Below are positions 9,750 to 21,274 of a stretch of 64,000 bases of DNA, one piece after another. Under the pieces are notes generated by a model. It saw only the letters and a list, made by a program, of their open reading frames with translations, searched no databases and was not told where the DNA came from. The position numbers and the translations under genes were made by a program. The stretch comes from Mesorhizobium sp. DCY119. GTDB lineage: Bacteria > Pseudomonadota > Alphaproteobacteria > Rhizobiales > Rhizobiaceae. Numbering within the stretch: position 1 is the stretch's first letter; each line of letters opens with the position of its first letter. The stretch covers positions 4,588,501 to 4,652,500 of the forward strand of contig NZ_CP031834.1 of the NCBI RefSeq assembly GCF_003590645.1, given 5' to 3'.

Positions 9750-10153
9750 CGGACGCTCGTCGGCGTGCCGTTTTTCCAGACGCGGCAGGAATGCATCGAA
9801 GTGATTGGGCATTGTATCTTCAGGCCTTTTTCGAGTTAGGCTCTGGCGTGACCGGCTTTTTATCGCCGGTCTCGTCGCTGTCCTTGCGCTCGGTTTTCGG
9901 AGCCGGCGCCATTGCACCGTCAGCGAGAAAACTCCTGCGGTCGGCGTAGTAGGGCTGGAACACGTCCTGTAGCTGAAGGCCTTGCATTGGATCCTCCCGA
10001 ATGAACATGCCAAACCCGACGCGCATGGTTTCGTTCCCGATTGCGGCAAAATTTACGTAAGGGCCGAAAGGTTTTTTGCAAGGCGACCGACGGCGTGCCA
10101 AAGAGGGAGCTCAAGGAGAATACGGCGTGCGGGCAGACGGCAGGAAGAGTTTC
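9750..10153. other. 404-base gap between the EamA gene and rsmI
   Basis: No large gene. The only plausible coding content is the 55-codon minus-strand ORF at 9820-9987. Sequence 9988-10153 should hold the divergent promoters for that ORF and rsmI; no convincing -35/-10 pair was picked out. Confidence 0.5.
9820..9987 (-). CDS. candidate small protein, 55 residues
   Basis: The ORF begins with ATG at 9987, with GGAGG five bases upstream, a strong ribosome site in an otherwise empty interval. The product starts MQGLQLQDVFQPYYADRRSF and ends in a charged, Pro/Lys-rich tail (DKKPVTPEPNSKKA), so probably folded only at the N-terminus. No family recognised. An open frame continues upstream to 10101 but those starts lack a ribosome site. 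It could be spurious; the ribosome site is the main support. Confidence 0.5.
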   Translation of the reverse strand: MQGLQLQDVFQPYYADRRSFLADGAMAPAPKTERKDSDETGDKKPVTPEPNSKKA

Positions 10154-11026
10154 ATGATCGGGCAGACGGAGGTGGCCGCCCGTCCGATGGAAGCCGCGCT
10201 CTATCTCGTCGCCACGCCCATCGGCAATCTCGGCGACATCACGCTGCGCGCGCTGGAAACGCTGGCCGGCGCCGATATCCTCGCCTGCGAGGACACCCGC
10301 GTTACCCGCATTCTGCTGGAACGCTACGGCATCCGCCAGCGCCCGACGCCTTATCACGAGCACAATGCCGCCGAGGCCGGTCCGCGCCTGATCGAGGCGC
10401 TGGAAACCGGGCAGAGCGTGGCGCTGGTCTCGGACGCCGGCACGCCGCTGGTTTCGGACCCCGGCTACAGGCTGGTCGGGCAGGCGCTGGAAAAGGGCAT
10501 CCGCGTCGTGCCGATACCCGGCGCTTCGGCGGTTCTGGCCGCACTGACTGCGTCGGGCCTGCCCTCCGACGCTTTCCTGTTTGCCGGTTTCCTGCCGGTC
10601 AAGGACGGCCAGCGGCGCACGCGGCTTTCCGAACTGACCGCCATTCCGGCGACGCTGATCTTCTTCGAATCGCCGCGGCGGCTGGCCGACACGCTTGTCG
10701 CCATGGCCGACGTCTATGGCGACCGCCATGCCGCCATCGGCCGCGAACTGACCAAGAGATTCGAGGAGATGCGCACCGGCAACCTCGCGGCGCTCGCAGC
10801 GCATTATGCCGAAGCCCCGACGCCCAAGGGCGAGATCGTCATCTGCGTCGGCCCGCCGGAAGAACAGGCCGTGACCGGGCCGGAAGACATCGACCGCCTG
10901 CTGCTGTCGCTGGCCAGGGAAATGCCGGCGTCGAAGGCTGCCGCCGAAGCCGCACGCATGACCGGCGGGCAGAAGCCGGCACTTTACCGCCGCCTGCTCG
11001 AACTCAGGGAAGGTACGGGTGACTGA
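10154..11026 (+). CDS. rsmI: 16S rRNA (cytidine-1402-2'-O)-methyltransferase
   Basis: A 290-residue SAM-dependent tetrapyrrole-methylase-fold enzyme that 2'-O-methylates C1402 of 16S rRNA. Motifs: [20 protein letters not shown] near the start, [28 protein letters not shown] and [16 protein letters not shown], all RsmI hallmarks. The start is the ATG at 10154 after AGGAAG; an in-frame ATG at 10076 would add a basic unrelated leader. Its last codons overlap the yraN start (GTG at 11019), a common rsmI-yraN coupling. Confidence 0.96.
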   Translation: MIGQTEVAARPMEAALYLVATPIGNLGDITLRALETLAGADILACEDTRVTRILLERYGIRQRPTPYHEHNAAEAGPRLIEALETGQSVALVSDAGTPLVSDPGYRLVGQALEKGIRVVPIPGASAVLAALTASGLPSDAFLFAGFLPVKDGQRRTRLSELTAIPATLIFFESPRRLADTLVAMADVYGDRHAAIGRELTKRFEEMRTGNLAALAAHYAEAPTPKGEIVICVGPPEEQAVTGPEDIDRLLLSLAREMPASKAAAEAARMTGGQKPALYRRLLELREGTGD

Positions 11027-11390
11027 CGCCAGCGCGCGGATCAAGGCCTACAAACGCGGCCACCGCGGCGAATGGCTGGCGGCCCTTGCCCTGATGCTCA
11101 AAGGCTATCGTATCGTCGCCCGGCGCTACCGGACAAAACTCGGCGAAATCGACCTGATTGCGCGGCGCGGCAACCTCGTGCTGATCGTCGAGGTCAAGGC
11201 GCGGCCGACGCTGGTTTCAGCCATGGAAGCCCTCGCCTACAGCTCCGAGCGCCGCATCGAGGGCGCGGCCGACCTGTGGCTGTCGCGCCAGCCCGATTAT
11301 GGAAAGCTGTCGGTGCGTTTCGACATGGTGGCGGTGCTGCCGCGCCGCTGGCCGGTGCATATCGAAAACGTTTTTCACGGGCGCAACTAA
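11019..11390 (+). CDS. UPF0102 (YraN) nuclease-fold protein
   Basis: A 123-residue protein of the restriction-endonuclease-like fold. The D-x(n)-ExK core is visible as [20 protein letters not shown], after an N-terminal helix with [13 protein letters not shown]. It begins with GTG overlapping the end of rsmI by eight bases, so translation is likely coupled. The exact cellular role of YraN is not settled. In many relatives gshB follows; here a cyclase-family hydrolase gene follows instead. Confidence 0.9.
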   Translation: MTDASARIKAYKRGHRGEWLAALALMLKGYRIVARRYRTKLGEIDLIARRGNLVLIVEVKARPTLVSAMEALAYSSERRIEGAADLWLSRQPDYGKLSVRFDMVAVLPRRWPVHIENVFHGRN

Positions 11391-11468
11391 ACGCGCAAGA
11401 TCAGGCACTTGCCGTTGCGGCAACCGTGGAACAAACTCCCTCCGTCAACCAGAATGAAGAGGGGTATC

Positions 11469-12296
11469 ATGTGCCATCACTGCGTAATGGAATCCGTCAA
11501 GGCGGGCATGCTCAGCCGCCGCAGCTTCTTCAAGGGAACTATCGCGGCAGCGGGTGCTGCAGCACTTGCCACGGCCTTGCCGTCACGGCCGCTTTTTGCC
11601 GCCGAAGCTCCCAAGAAGGCCGAGGATCTCACTCATGAAATCTGGGAGCAGTTTCCGACCTATTTCGGCGGGCAGCAGCTTTTCATCGACCAGAAATTCA
11701 GCCACGCCAAGGACACGTTCAACCTGAACGAATGGCGCATCAGCGAGCACACCGGCACGCATATCGACGCGCCGCTGCATTTCACCGCCGACGGCAAATC
11801 GGTGGCCGAACTGCCGGTCGAGGACCTGATCGCGCCGCTGGTGGTGATCGACATCCGTGCCAAGGCGGCGGAAAATCCCGACGCGCAGCTCACGCCGGAC
11901 GACATCAAAGCCTGGACGAGCGCCAATGGCGACTTGCCGGAAGGTGCGGTGGTGGCGCTGCTGTCGGGCTGGGGCGATCATGTCGCGACGGAAAAATTCC
12001 GCAATGTCGGCGACGACGGCAAGACCATGCATTTCCCGGGCTTCCATGTCGAAACCGCGCAGCTGCTGATCGAGCAGCCGTCGATCAAGGCGATCGCCGT
12101 CGACACGCTGTCGCTCGATCACGGCCCCTCGCCCGATTTCATCGTGCACAACACCTGGCTGCCCAGCGGCCGCTACGGCATCGAGGGCGTCGCCAATCTC
12201 GACAAGGTGCCGGTGAAGGGCGCGACCATCGTGGTCGGCGCGCCGAAGATCAAGGGTGCGACGGGCGGACCTGCGCGGATTTTTGCGCTGGTCTAG
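11469..12296 (+). CDS. Tat-exported cyclase/kynurenine-formamidase-family hydrolase
   Basis: A 275-residue PF04199-type metal-dependent hydrolase. The metal site HTGTHIDAPLHF is intact, with a later FHVETAQLL and LSLDHGPSPDF. A twin-arginine signal is present (SRRSFFKGTIAAAG followed by an Ala-rich core ending FAAEA), so it acts in the periplasm, unlike cytoplasmic kynurenine formamidases. The start at 11469 follows AGAGGGGT. The leader is odd: MCHHCV precedes the RR motif by about ten residues, leaving a His/Cys cluster at the extreme N-terminus. Substrate unknown. Confidence 0.85.
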   Translation: MCHHCVMESVKAGMLSRRSFFKGTIAAAGAAALATALPSRPLFAAEAPKKAEDLTHEIWEQFPTYFGGQQLFIDQKFSHAKDTFNLNEWRISEHTGTHIDAPLHFTADGKSVAELPVEDLIAPLVVIDIRAKAAENPDAQLTPDDIKAWTSANGDLPEGAVVALLSGWGDHVATEKFRNVGDDGKTMHFPGFHVETAQLLIEQPSIKAIAVDTLSLDHGPSPDFIVHNTWLPSGRYGIEGVANLDKVPVKGATIVVGAPKIKGATGGPARIFALV

Positions 12297-12580
12297 GCGG
12301 TGATTTCGAAGCCGGCAGGTGCGGCCTCCGCACTTGCCGCCTCGGTCTCCACCTTCGACACCACCGCCCCGCGCGGTCCGTTCCATAACAGCTTCAGCAT
12401 GGCCGCAGTGGCTTCGCCGGGGCCAGAAATCAACGCCGTGACGGAGCCGTCCCGTTCGTTGCGCACCCAGCCGCGCAACCCGAGCCTTTCGGCCTCGTCC
12501 TGTGTCCACATACGAAAGCCGACGCCCTGGACCCGCCCGGTTATCCGCACCAGCAAAGCCGAAGGAGCGTCGCTCACCAT
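12293..12580 (-). CDS. acyP: acylphosphatase
   Basis: A 95-residue acylphosphatase hydrolysing carboxyl-phosphate bonds in the cytoplasm. The signature GRVQGVGFRMWTQDEA holds the catalytic Arg, and LRGWVRNERDGSVTALISG holds the catalytic Asn. Its stop and that of the convergent cyclase gene share the four bases CTAG (12293-12296), so there is no untranslated gap. It starts seven bases after the P450 stop on the same strand and may be co-transcribed with it. Confidence 0.93.
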   Translation of the reverse strand: MVSDAPSALLVRITGRVQGVGFRMWTQDEAERLGLRGWVRNERDGSVTALISGPGEATAAMLKLLWNGPRGAVVSKVETEAASAEAAPAGFEITA

Positions 12581-12587
12581 CCCTCCC

Positions 12588-13970
12588 TCAGCGCCGTGTC
12601 ACCCGCATCGGCAGGCCGCCCTGCGGCTGTGTCGTCAGCTTCTGCACCGGCCAAGGCTTGGTCTCCGCGACGGTATCGAAGCGGAAGCGCGACAGCATGA
12701 TCGCCAGCGCGATGATCGCTTCCTGCATGGCGAAGCTGGCGCCGATGCAGACGCGCGGGCCGGCGCCGAAGGGCAGATATTGAAAGCGGTCGATCTTTTC
12801 GCGGTTTCCGGGATGGAACCGCTCCGGCATGAAGGCGTCGGGCTGGTCCCACAGTTTGCGGTGCCGATGCACGACCCACGGCATGACCAGCACGGCTGCA
12901 TGTTTGGGAATGTAGAGGTCCTTGTAGGTTTCCGGCTCGATCGGCTCGCGATTGATCGACGGCGCCGGGGGATAGAGCCTCAGCGCCTCATCGAAGGCGG
13001 CGCGGGTCAGCGGCATGGCGTCGAGCCATTTCGTCGGGTCCGGCTCGCGCGCCAGCACAGCCTCGATCTCGGCCTCGACCTTGTCGCGCTCCCAGGGTGC
13101 TTCGGCGAGGCAATAGATGGTCCAGCCGAGCGCGCGGGCCGTGGTCTCATGGCCGGCGCCGATGAAGGTGATGATGTTGTCTTCGATCTCGGCGCGCGTC
13201 AGGCCGTTCGGCCCTTCGGCACGCAGGAGAAGCGTCAGGAAATCCTCGGGTACATTATCTGGGTCACGCGCCAGTCGTTCCGTGCGCATCGACACCGTAT
13301 CGGTGACGATCTTGCGGAAATAGGCCATCGTCTTGCGGCCGCGAATGCGGGTAAGGCGCGGCATCCAGTCGGGTGCGCGCAGGAGATCGAGCGGATCGAC
13401 ACGGCCCATCGTCTCGAACAGGCGATCGATTTCGCGAGCAAAACTGCCCGGCTCGCCGGCGATCTCGCCTGAAAATAGCGTTTCGGCCAGAATGTCGTAG
13501 GTCAGCAGGGTCATGTCGTGGGCGACATCGACGGTGCCGGGTTCCTCTTCGTAGCGCGTGACGAATTCCTGCGTGCGCTTCAACATCGGCCCAGCGAAGC
13601 CGAAGATGTGGCGCGGCGTGAACACCGGCGCCATCGCCTTGCGCGAGCGCTTCCAGACGTCGCCTTCCGCCGTCAGCAGCCCATCGCGCAGGATCGGCCG
13701 CAGGATTTTCTGGCGCACCGTCGCCATCTTGTAGTTCTTGGCGTTGTCGACCAGCACGTGGCGGATCAGGCCGGGATCGTTGGCGATGACCAGCGGCCCG
13801 CCGACGCCGTTCACCGAAATCCACGGCTCGTTGTAGGAAGGCTCGCCCCACAATTCGAGCGGGTTGCGGTAGACGATGCGGATCATCTCCAGCGTCGAAG
13901 GCGGCGAGGTGCGCGGCTTCGGCGCGGGCGGGACGAAAGGCGCTGGGGCGATATCCATCAATTGCTCCAT
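12588..13970 (-). CDS. cytochrome P450
   Basis: A 460-residue soluble bacterial P450 monooxygenase. Seen in order: a Pro-rich N-terminus, the WKRSRKAMAPVF C-helix, I-helix GAGHETTARALG with the acid/Thr pair, the K-helix ExxR in DEALRLYPPAP, and the haem loop FGAGPRVCIGASFAM with the cysteine ligand. The arrangement resembles CYP groups related to fatty-acid hydroxylases, but substrate cannot be assigned. ATG at 13970 (after AGGGA) and ATG at 13958 (after GGAG) are both possible. Reading is divergent from the FMN reductase gene, which lies past a palindromic site. Confidence 0.95.
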   Translation of the reverse strand: MEQLMDIAPAPFVPPAPKPRTSPPSTLEMIRIVYRNPLELWGEPSYNEPWISVNGVGGPLVIANDPGLIRHVLVDNAKNYKMATVRQKILRPILRDGLLTAEGDVWKRSRKAMAPVFTPRHIFGFAGPMLKRTQEFVTRYEEEPGTVDVAHDMTLLTYDILAETLFSGEIAGEPGSFAREIDRLFETMGRVDPLDLLRAPDWMPRLTRIRGRKTMAYFRKIVTDTVSMRTERLARDPDNVPEDFLTLLLRAEGPNGLTRAEIEDNIITFIGAGHETTARALGWTIYCLAEAPWERDKVEAEIEAVLAREPDPTKWLDAMPLTRAAFDEALRLYPPAPSINREPIEPETYKDLYIPKHAAVLVMPWVVHRHRKLWDQPDAFMPERFHPGNREKIDRFQYLPFGAGPRVCIGASFAMQEAIIALAIMLSRFRFDTVAETKPWPVQKLTTQPQGGLPMRVTRR

Positions 13971-14088
13971 TCGGGTCCCTTCTATGTAGGCGCGCCGATG
14001 GCCAGCGTCCATGCGAGGGCATTGTCGCACCGCGTTTGGTGAACGCTGTGTCACCAAAACCTTCCCAAGTTACCGAAAAGTTCCCTCT

Positions 14089-14101
14089 TGTGCACTGCAC
14101 A
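14089..14101. promoter_or_regulatory. 13-bp palindrome in the P450/FMN-reductase divergent promoter
   Basis: TGTGCA-C-TGCACA is a perfect palindrome about 62 bases before the reductase ATG and 119 bases before the P450 start. A second inverted pair, CTCTTGTG and CACAAGAG (14085-14092, 14100-14107), overlaps it. The site is the size of a dimeric repressor operator (TetR, MarR or HxlR class). No such regulator lies in the immediate neighbourhood. Confidence 0.45.
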
Positions 14102-14163
14102 CAAGAGCGCTTATGTACACTCGGTTACCATTGGATACCTAATCCTCCCACAGGATCACGACT

Positions 14164-14754
14164 ATGACACAGAAACTCAACATCATCATCGGCAGCACCC
14201 GCCCCGGCCGCGTCGGCCCGGTGTTCGCCAAGTGGTTCGCCGATTTTGCCCGCAAGCACGGCAAGTTCGAGCCGGTTATCGTCGACCTGGCCGAACTCAA
14301 CCTGCCGATCTTCGACGAGCCCAAGCATCCGCGTCTTGGCCAGTATGAGAACGCCCACACCAAGAAATGGTCCGAGGCGATCGACGCCGGTGACGCCTTC
14401 GTCTTCGTGACGCCGGAATACAATTACTTCGCGCCGGCCTCGCTCATCAACGCCATCACCTACCTTTCGGCCGAATGGCGCTACAAGCCGGCCGGCTTCC
14501 TGTCCTATGCCGGCGTCTCCGGCGGTCTGCGCGCAGTGGAGTCGCTCAAGCCGCTGCTGACGACGCAGAAGATGGTGCCGATTCCCGAAGGCGTGCCGGT
14601 GCCGAACTATCCGCAGTTCCTCAAGGACGGCGCGTTCGAGCCGAACGATCTCATCACCACCGGTGCCACGACCATGCTCGACGAACTTGACCGCTGGGCC
14701 GGCGCTCTGAAGGCTCTGCGTCCGATGAAGGCAGTAGCCGACAAGGCCGCTTAA
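14164..14754 (+). CDS. NADPH-dependent FMN reductase family protein
   Basis: A 196-residue flavodoxin-fold oxidoreductase. IIIGSTRPGRVGPVFAKWF is the FMN phosphate-binding loop, VFVTPEYNYFAPASLINAI the conserved FMN-contact segment, and FLSYAGVSGGLRAVE the next flavin contact. These enzymes use NADPH to reduce FMN, quinones, azo dyes or chromate. Separated from the divergent P450 by 193 bases containing a palindromic operator candidate, and followed by a stem-loop just after the stop. Confidence 0.92.
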   Translation: MTQKLNIIIGSTRPGRVGPVFAKWFADFARKHGKFEPVIVDLAELNLPIFDEPKHPRLGQYENAHTKKWSEAIDAGDAFVFVTPEYNYFAPASLINAITYLSAEWRYKPAGFLSYAGVSGGLRAVESLKPLLTTQKMVPIPEGVPVPNYPQFLKDGAFEPNDLITTGATTMLDELDRWAGALKALRPMKAVADKAA

Positions 14755-14756
14755 CG

Positions 14757-14778
14757 CGCACGGGCAGCAACCTGTGCG
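14757..14778 (+). terminator. stem-loop just after the FMN reductase gene
   Basis: CGCACGGG and CCTGTGCG form an 8-bp RNA stem with one G-U pair around a six-base CAGCAA loop, starting just past the stop codon. No U-tract follows, so termination efficiency is uncertain. Confidence 0.4.
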
Positions 14779-14847
14779 AACATGATTGCCCGGCTCTCGA
14801 CCAGCACTCCGTCCTCCTCGCTTTTCCCCGGCAAAATCCTTGGAAAA

Positions 14848-14876
14848 CTTGGAAAAAAGCCATGAAGCGCCTATAT
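14848..14876 (+). promoter_or_regulatory. sigma-70-type promoter of gyrB
   Basis: CTTGGA (14848-14853), a 17-base spacer and CTATAT (14871-14876) closely match the alphaproteobacterial housekeeping consensus. The predicted start lies near 14883, giving a leader of about 68 bases before the gyrB ATG. Confidence 0.6.
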
Positions 14877-14887
14877 CTAGGACATGA

Positions 14888-17425
<2,538 letters not shown>

Positions 17426-17438
17426 CGGCTAGGCATCA

Positions 17439-17465
17439 GACTGTGCGCCGGGCCGGCGCACAGTC
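17439..17465. terminator. bidirectional hairpin between gyrB and the M10 peptidase gene
   Basis: A 13-bp perfect inverted repeat (GACTGTGCGCCGG and its inverse) with a single central base fills most of the 58-base gap between two convergent genes, so it can end transcription from both sides. Confidence 0.65.
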
Positions 17466-17483
17466 CATTTCGATCGTCTTCGA

Positions 17484-20400
17484 TCAGGCTGCAGCGAACA
17501 GGAAATCACTCTGCTGCAGGTTCGCCACCGCGACATTTCGCAATGTCAGGGTGTTGTCGTCATCATAGGTGATCACGGTGTTCGACCCGACCTGAGTTGC
17601 CGCGGCCAGGACCGAGGCGAAGTCCTCGAACAGATCGGTTGCAAAGCCGATCACGTCGTCCACCGAGCCGGCGACGAAGTCCGTGATGGTGTCCAGGCCG
17701 AAATCATCCGCGAACAGGAAGGTGTCATTACCGTCGCCACCGGCCAGCGTGTCATTGCCACCAGCGCCCGTCAGCGTGTCATTGCCGCCGAGCCCGCGAA
17801 GCGTGTTGGTGCCGCCATTGCCGGTGATTGCGTTGGCAAGCGAGTTGCCGGTGCCATTGATGTTGGCCGCACCGGTCAAGGTCAGGTTCTCGATGAACTG
17901 GCCACCGAGGCTGAAGCTGGCGGAACTGTTCACCAGATCAATCCCGGTCCCTGTCCTTGCCTCCACGACGATATCGCTGCTGGTATCGACGGCATAGGTA
18001 TCGCCGCCGTCGCCGCCGACCATCCTGTCCGTGCCGGCGCCGCCGTCGAGATAGTCCTGACCGAGGCCACCGTTCAACGTGTCGTTGCCAGCCCGGCCGT
18101 AGAGGGTATCGTTACCCTCGCCGCCATCGAGCGTGTCGTTGCCGGCTATGCCGATATGGGGCATGACAGGTGCCGGCGGCGCGACCGAGACATTCAGCTC
18201 ATAGGCAATGCCGGAGCCGACGACCGGCTGGAAGCCGTCGCTGCCCGGAACCCAGCTTCCGACCTGGATGTAGTAGGTGCCGTCTTCCTCCACGGTGAAG
18301 GTGAGCCCGGAATCCCGACCTGACGACGAACCCGGATCGCCGCCATTGTCGTCGTTGTCGGCAAGCACGGTGCCGTCGCCGCCGATCAGCTGGATCCAGC
18401 TGTCGAGCTGGTCCGGATCGGCAATGCCGTCGATGTCGGCAGTGATGGTCGAGCCGGCTTTCAGCACCACCTTGTAGAAGCCCGACGAACCGTTGCCTGT
18501 AGCGTTGACCGTCCAATGCGGCACGGTCGCGGCGTCGCGTATCTCGGCGTCGGCAGCGAGCGAGAAGCCGTTGGTGAAATCAACGGCAGTGGCAGTCGAG
18601 TTGTTCGTCGCGCTCGCTGGCAAAGTGACATAGCCGTCACCCATGCCGATGCCCGAGACCGGGAACGGTACGAAATCGCCGTCGAGCACGTCGTTGCCCG
18701 CACCGCCGGCCAGCGTGTCGTCGCCACCCTGCCCGACCAGGCTGTTGTCGCCGGCGTCACCGGTCAGGGTGTCGGCAAAGGCCGACCCGGCAATTCCCTC
18801 GATGGACACCAGCGTGTCTTCGCCGGCCTGACCGAGCGCGAGGACGACACCTTGCGTGCTGTCGTAGAACGCAACCATGTCGCTGCCAGCGCCGCCGTCG
18901 AGATAGTCCTGGCCGGCACCGCCACCCAGCACATCGTCGCCGGCACCCCCGCTCAGCCTGTTCACGCCGGCATCGCCGAAGAGATTGTCGTTGAGGGCTG
19001 AACCGACAAGGTTCTCGATCGAGATCAGGGTGTCGCCCTTGACGCCGTTCACCGTATTGCCTTCGGCATCACCGCCAGCAGCCAGATGCTGGGCGAGATC
19101 GACGGTCACGCCTCTTGTGCTGCCGGTGTAGACCGCCGTGTCGTTGCCGTCGCCGCCGTGGATATAATCATATCCCGCACCGCCGATCAGCGTGTCGTCG
19201 CCGGCGTCGCCATAGAGAACATCGGCATCGCGTGCTCCATCGAGGATGTCGTTGCCGTCGCCGCCATTGAAGACGTCGCCGCCACCGAGACCTTGGAAGT
19301 GGTTGTCCGCAGCGTTGCCGATGAAGCGGTCGATGCGGTCATCCGAGCCGATCAGGTTTTCGATGCTGTAGAAAGTGTCGCCGGAGGCAGTGCCGCCGCT
19401 GGCGATGTTCAGCTCGAGATTGACCAATAGCTGGAACGGGCTTTCCTTGCTGTAGTCGACCGTGTCCGAGCCGTCGCCGCCCCGGAAGACGTCGACGCCT
19501 GCCATGCCGCGCAGGATATCATCGCCTGTTCCGCCATCGAGGAGATCATCGCCGGCGCCGCCTTCGATGGTGTCGTTGCCGGCCTCGCCGTAGAGCCGGT
19601 CATTGCCGTCGTTGCTTTCGGTCTGGTCTTCCAGCGACGGGATGGGAAGCGTGTTGTTGATGTCGCGGCTGGCAAGGGTGTCGCGCCCGCCGGCTATCAT
19701 GTCATCACCGTCGCCGCCGCGCACAACGTCTGCGCCGTCACCGCCGTCCATCCGATCGTTGCCGACGCCACCCGTCAGCGTATCGTCATCGGCACCGCCG
19801 ATGACCAGGTCGTCGCCCGCGCCGCCGGCAAGCTTGTCGTTTCCGGCGCCGCCATCCAGCTTGTCGTTGCCGCCGGCGCCATTGAGCGTATCGGCACCGT
19901 CGCCGCCGACCATCTCGTCATCGCCGGCGCCGCCATTGACCGTGTCGTCTCCGGTTCCGCCGTCCAGTATGTCGGCTCCAGCGCCGCCATTGATGTTGTC
20001 GTTGCCGGCAAACCCAGCGATCTTGTCGTCGCCGGCGCCGCCAATCAGCTCGTTGTCGCCATCATTGCCAAGAATGATATCGTCAAACCTGCTGCCGACG
20101 CCCTTCTCGACGTAATATTGCGTCGCATCGGCGTTGTGGCCGTCGAAGATCGCAACGTTGTTGCGGTGACCGTTCACGCTGGACCAACGGCCTTCGCGCA
20201 GATCGAGGATCGTGTCCGCGGTCGAACCCGAAAAATCGATCGTATCGTAGCCACCCGTATCGTGGATGACGAAGCCAACGTCATGGCGTGGCCCGGCGGC
20301 GGTCAGCTCGTAACCGAGTTTCGTGCTGCCGAAACCGTAGACATTGTCGCCGGTGTTGAGCTGGATATCCTCGTAGGTTCTCACGCCGTCGACAACCGTC

Positions 20401-21032
20401 GAGAAATAACGGCGGATAACCGCCTCGATATCGCCGACCATCGGCGTCGTCGATGTCCACCGCGTGCGCTCGCCGACGTCGATGCCGTCGAAATAGGACA
20501 TCACGCTGTAGCGCTGCTGGTCATAGACCCATGTCGCGCCGGCAAGAAAGGTGATCTGCTCACCGCCGGGACCGCCGTAATTATAGACGCCGGGATGGTT
20601 CAGCCCCCATTCGTGGCCGAATTCGTGGACGAAGGTGTTGAAGAGATAGCCGCCCGGTTCGGTCTTGTGCGGCTCGGTATCGTGAAATCTCTGGCCGACA
20701 CTGACATAGCGGCCGGCGGAATAGGCACTGCCGTCATCTTCCTCGCCGATCTCCGGGCTGACAACGGTCAGATACTCGCCGCTGGTGACAAGCTCGAACT
20801 GGAGCGGCGTTACCGCGGACCATTGCTGGAGCGCGCCGGCTGCCGCTTCCTTGTACTCGGGATGGTTGTTGAGCTCCTCAAGATTTACGGTGATTGGCTG
20901 GTGAGCCATCGCGACCGTCAAAGGGCGGTTCAGAGCTCCGAGATAATTTAGAAAAGCCTCATAATCAGTACTCTTGTCGAAGGGATTTTCGGGTGTCTGA
21001 TCAATGTTCTGCCATTCCGGGGGGTTCGGCAT
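17484..21032 (-). CDS. M10 (serralysin-type) metallopeptidase with RTX repeats and an embedded PPC-like domain
   Basis: A 1182-residue secreted zinc protease. Residues 136-146 are HEFGHEWGLNH, the metzincin zinc site, and SVMSY at about 176-180 is the Met-turn. From about 320 to 780 there are many RTX nonapeptides (GGAGDDxxx type) binding calcium, with interspersed linker domains. A pre-peptidase C-terminal-like beta domain follows at about 810-960 (GTYYIQVGSW), then more RTX blocks and an aliphatic tail. The lack of an N-terminal signal peptide with RTX and such a tail points to type I secretion. Serralysins are usually about 480 residues, so this is an expanded form. No secretion genes are in the window. 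Confidence 0.92.
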   Translation of the reverse strand: MPNPPEWQNIDQTPENPFDKSTDYEAFLNYLGALNRPLTVAMAHQPITVNLEELNNHPEYKEAAAGALQQWSAVTPLQFELVTSGEYLTVVSPEIGEEDDGSAYSAGRYVSVGQRFHDTEPHKTEPGGYLFNTFVHEFGHEWGLNHPGVYNYGGPGGEQITFLAGATWVYDQQRYSVMSYFDGIDVGERTRWTSTTPMVGDIEAVIRRYFSTVVDGVRTYEDIQLNTGDNVYGFGSTKLGYELTAAGPRHDVGFVIHDTGGYDTIDFSGSTADTILDLREGRWSSVNGHRNNVAIFDGHNADATQYYVEKGVGSRFDDIILGNDGDNELIGGAGDDKIAGFAGNDNINGGAGADILDGGTGDDTVNGGAGDDEMVGGDGADTLNGAGGNDKLDGGAGNDKLAGGAGDDLVIGGADDDTLTGGVGNDRMDGGDGADVVRGGDGDDMIAGGRDTLASRDINNTLPIPSLEDQTESNDGNDRLYGEAGNDTIEGGAGDDLLDGGTGDDILRGMAGVDVFRGGDGSDTVDYSKESPFQLLVNLELNIASGGTASGDTFYSIENLIGSDDRIDRFIGNAADNHFQGLGGGDVFNGGDGNDILDGARDADVLYGDAGDDTLIGGAGYDYIHGGDGNDTAVYTGSTRGVTVDLAQHLAAGGDAEGNTVNGVKGDTLISIENLVGSALNDNLFGDAGVNRLSGGAGDDVLGGGAGQDYLDGGAGSDMVAFYDSTQGVVLALGQAGEDTLVSIEGIAGSAFADTLTGDAGDNSLVGQGGDDTLAGGAGNDVLDGDFVPFPVSGIGMGDGYVTLPASATNNSTATAVDFTNGFSLAADAEIRDAATVPHWTVNATGNGSSGFYKVVLKAGSTITADIDGIADPDQLDSWIQLIGGDGTVLADNDDNGGDPGSSSGRDSGLTFTVEEDGTYYIQVGSWVPGSDGFQPVVGSGIAYELNVSVAPPAPVMPHIGIAGNDTLDGGEGNDTLYGRAGNDTLNGGLGQDYLDGGAGTDRMVGGDGGDTYAVDTSSDIVVEARTGTGIDLVNSSASFSLGGQFIENLTLTGAANINGTGNSLANAITGNGGTNTLRGLGGNDTLTGAGGNDTLAGGDGNDTFLFADDFGLDTITDFVAGSVDDVIGFATDLFEDFASVLAAATQVGSNTVITYDDDNTLTLRNVAVANLQQSDFLFAAA

Positions 21033-21274
21033 TTTTCAACTTCCCTGGGTTCGAGTTTGCCCCAAGCCGGATAGCCCCTAAGAGCTATCTTTAACCGTTA
21101 GCGCTCTCTGTGCAAGGCAGTTGTGATTGTTATGGGATCGACCTCTAGTTGCTCTCATTCAAATCAGATCTGACCGCGGTTTTTGTCGGCGTCAGCATCG
21201 ATGACGGAAAATGGGAGCGGCAAAGCATTCCGTGGAGAAGGTTACCAAGCGCTACAGCGCTTTCTGAATGGATA

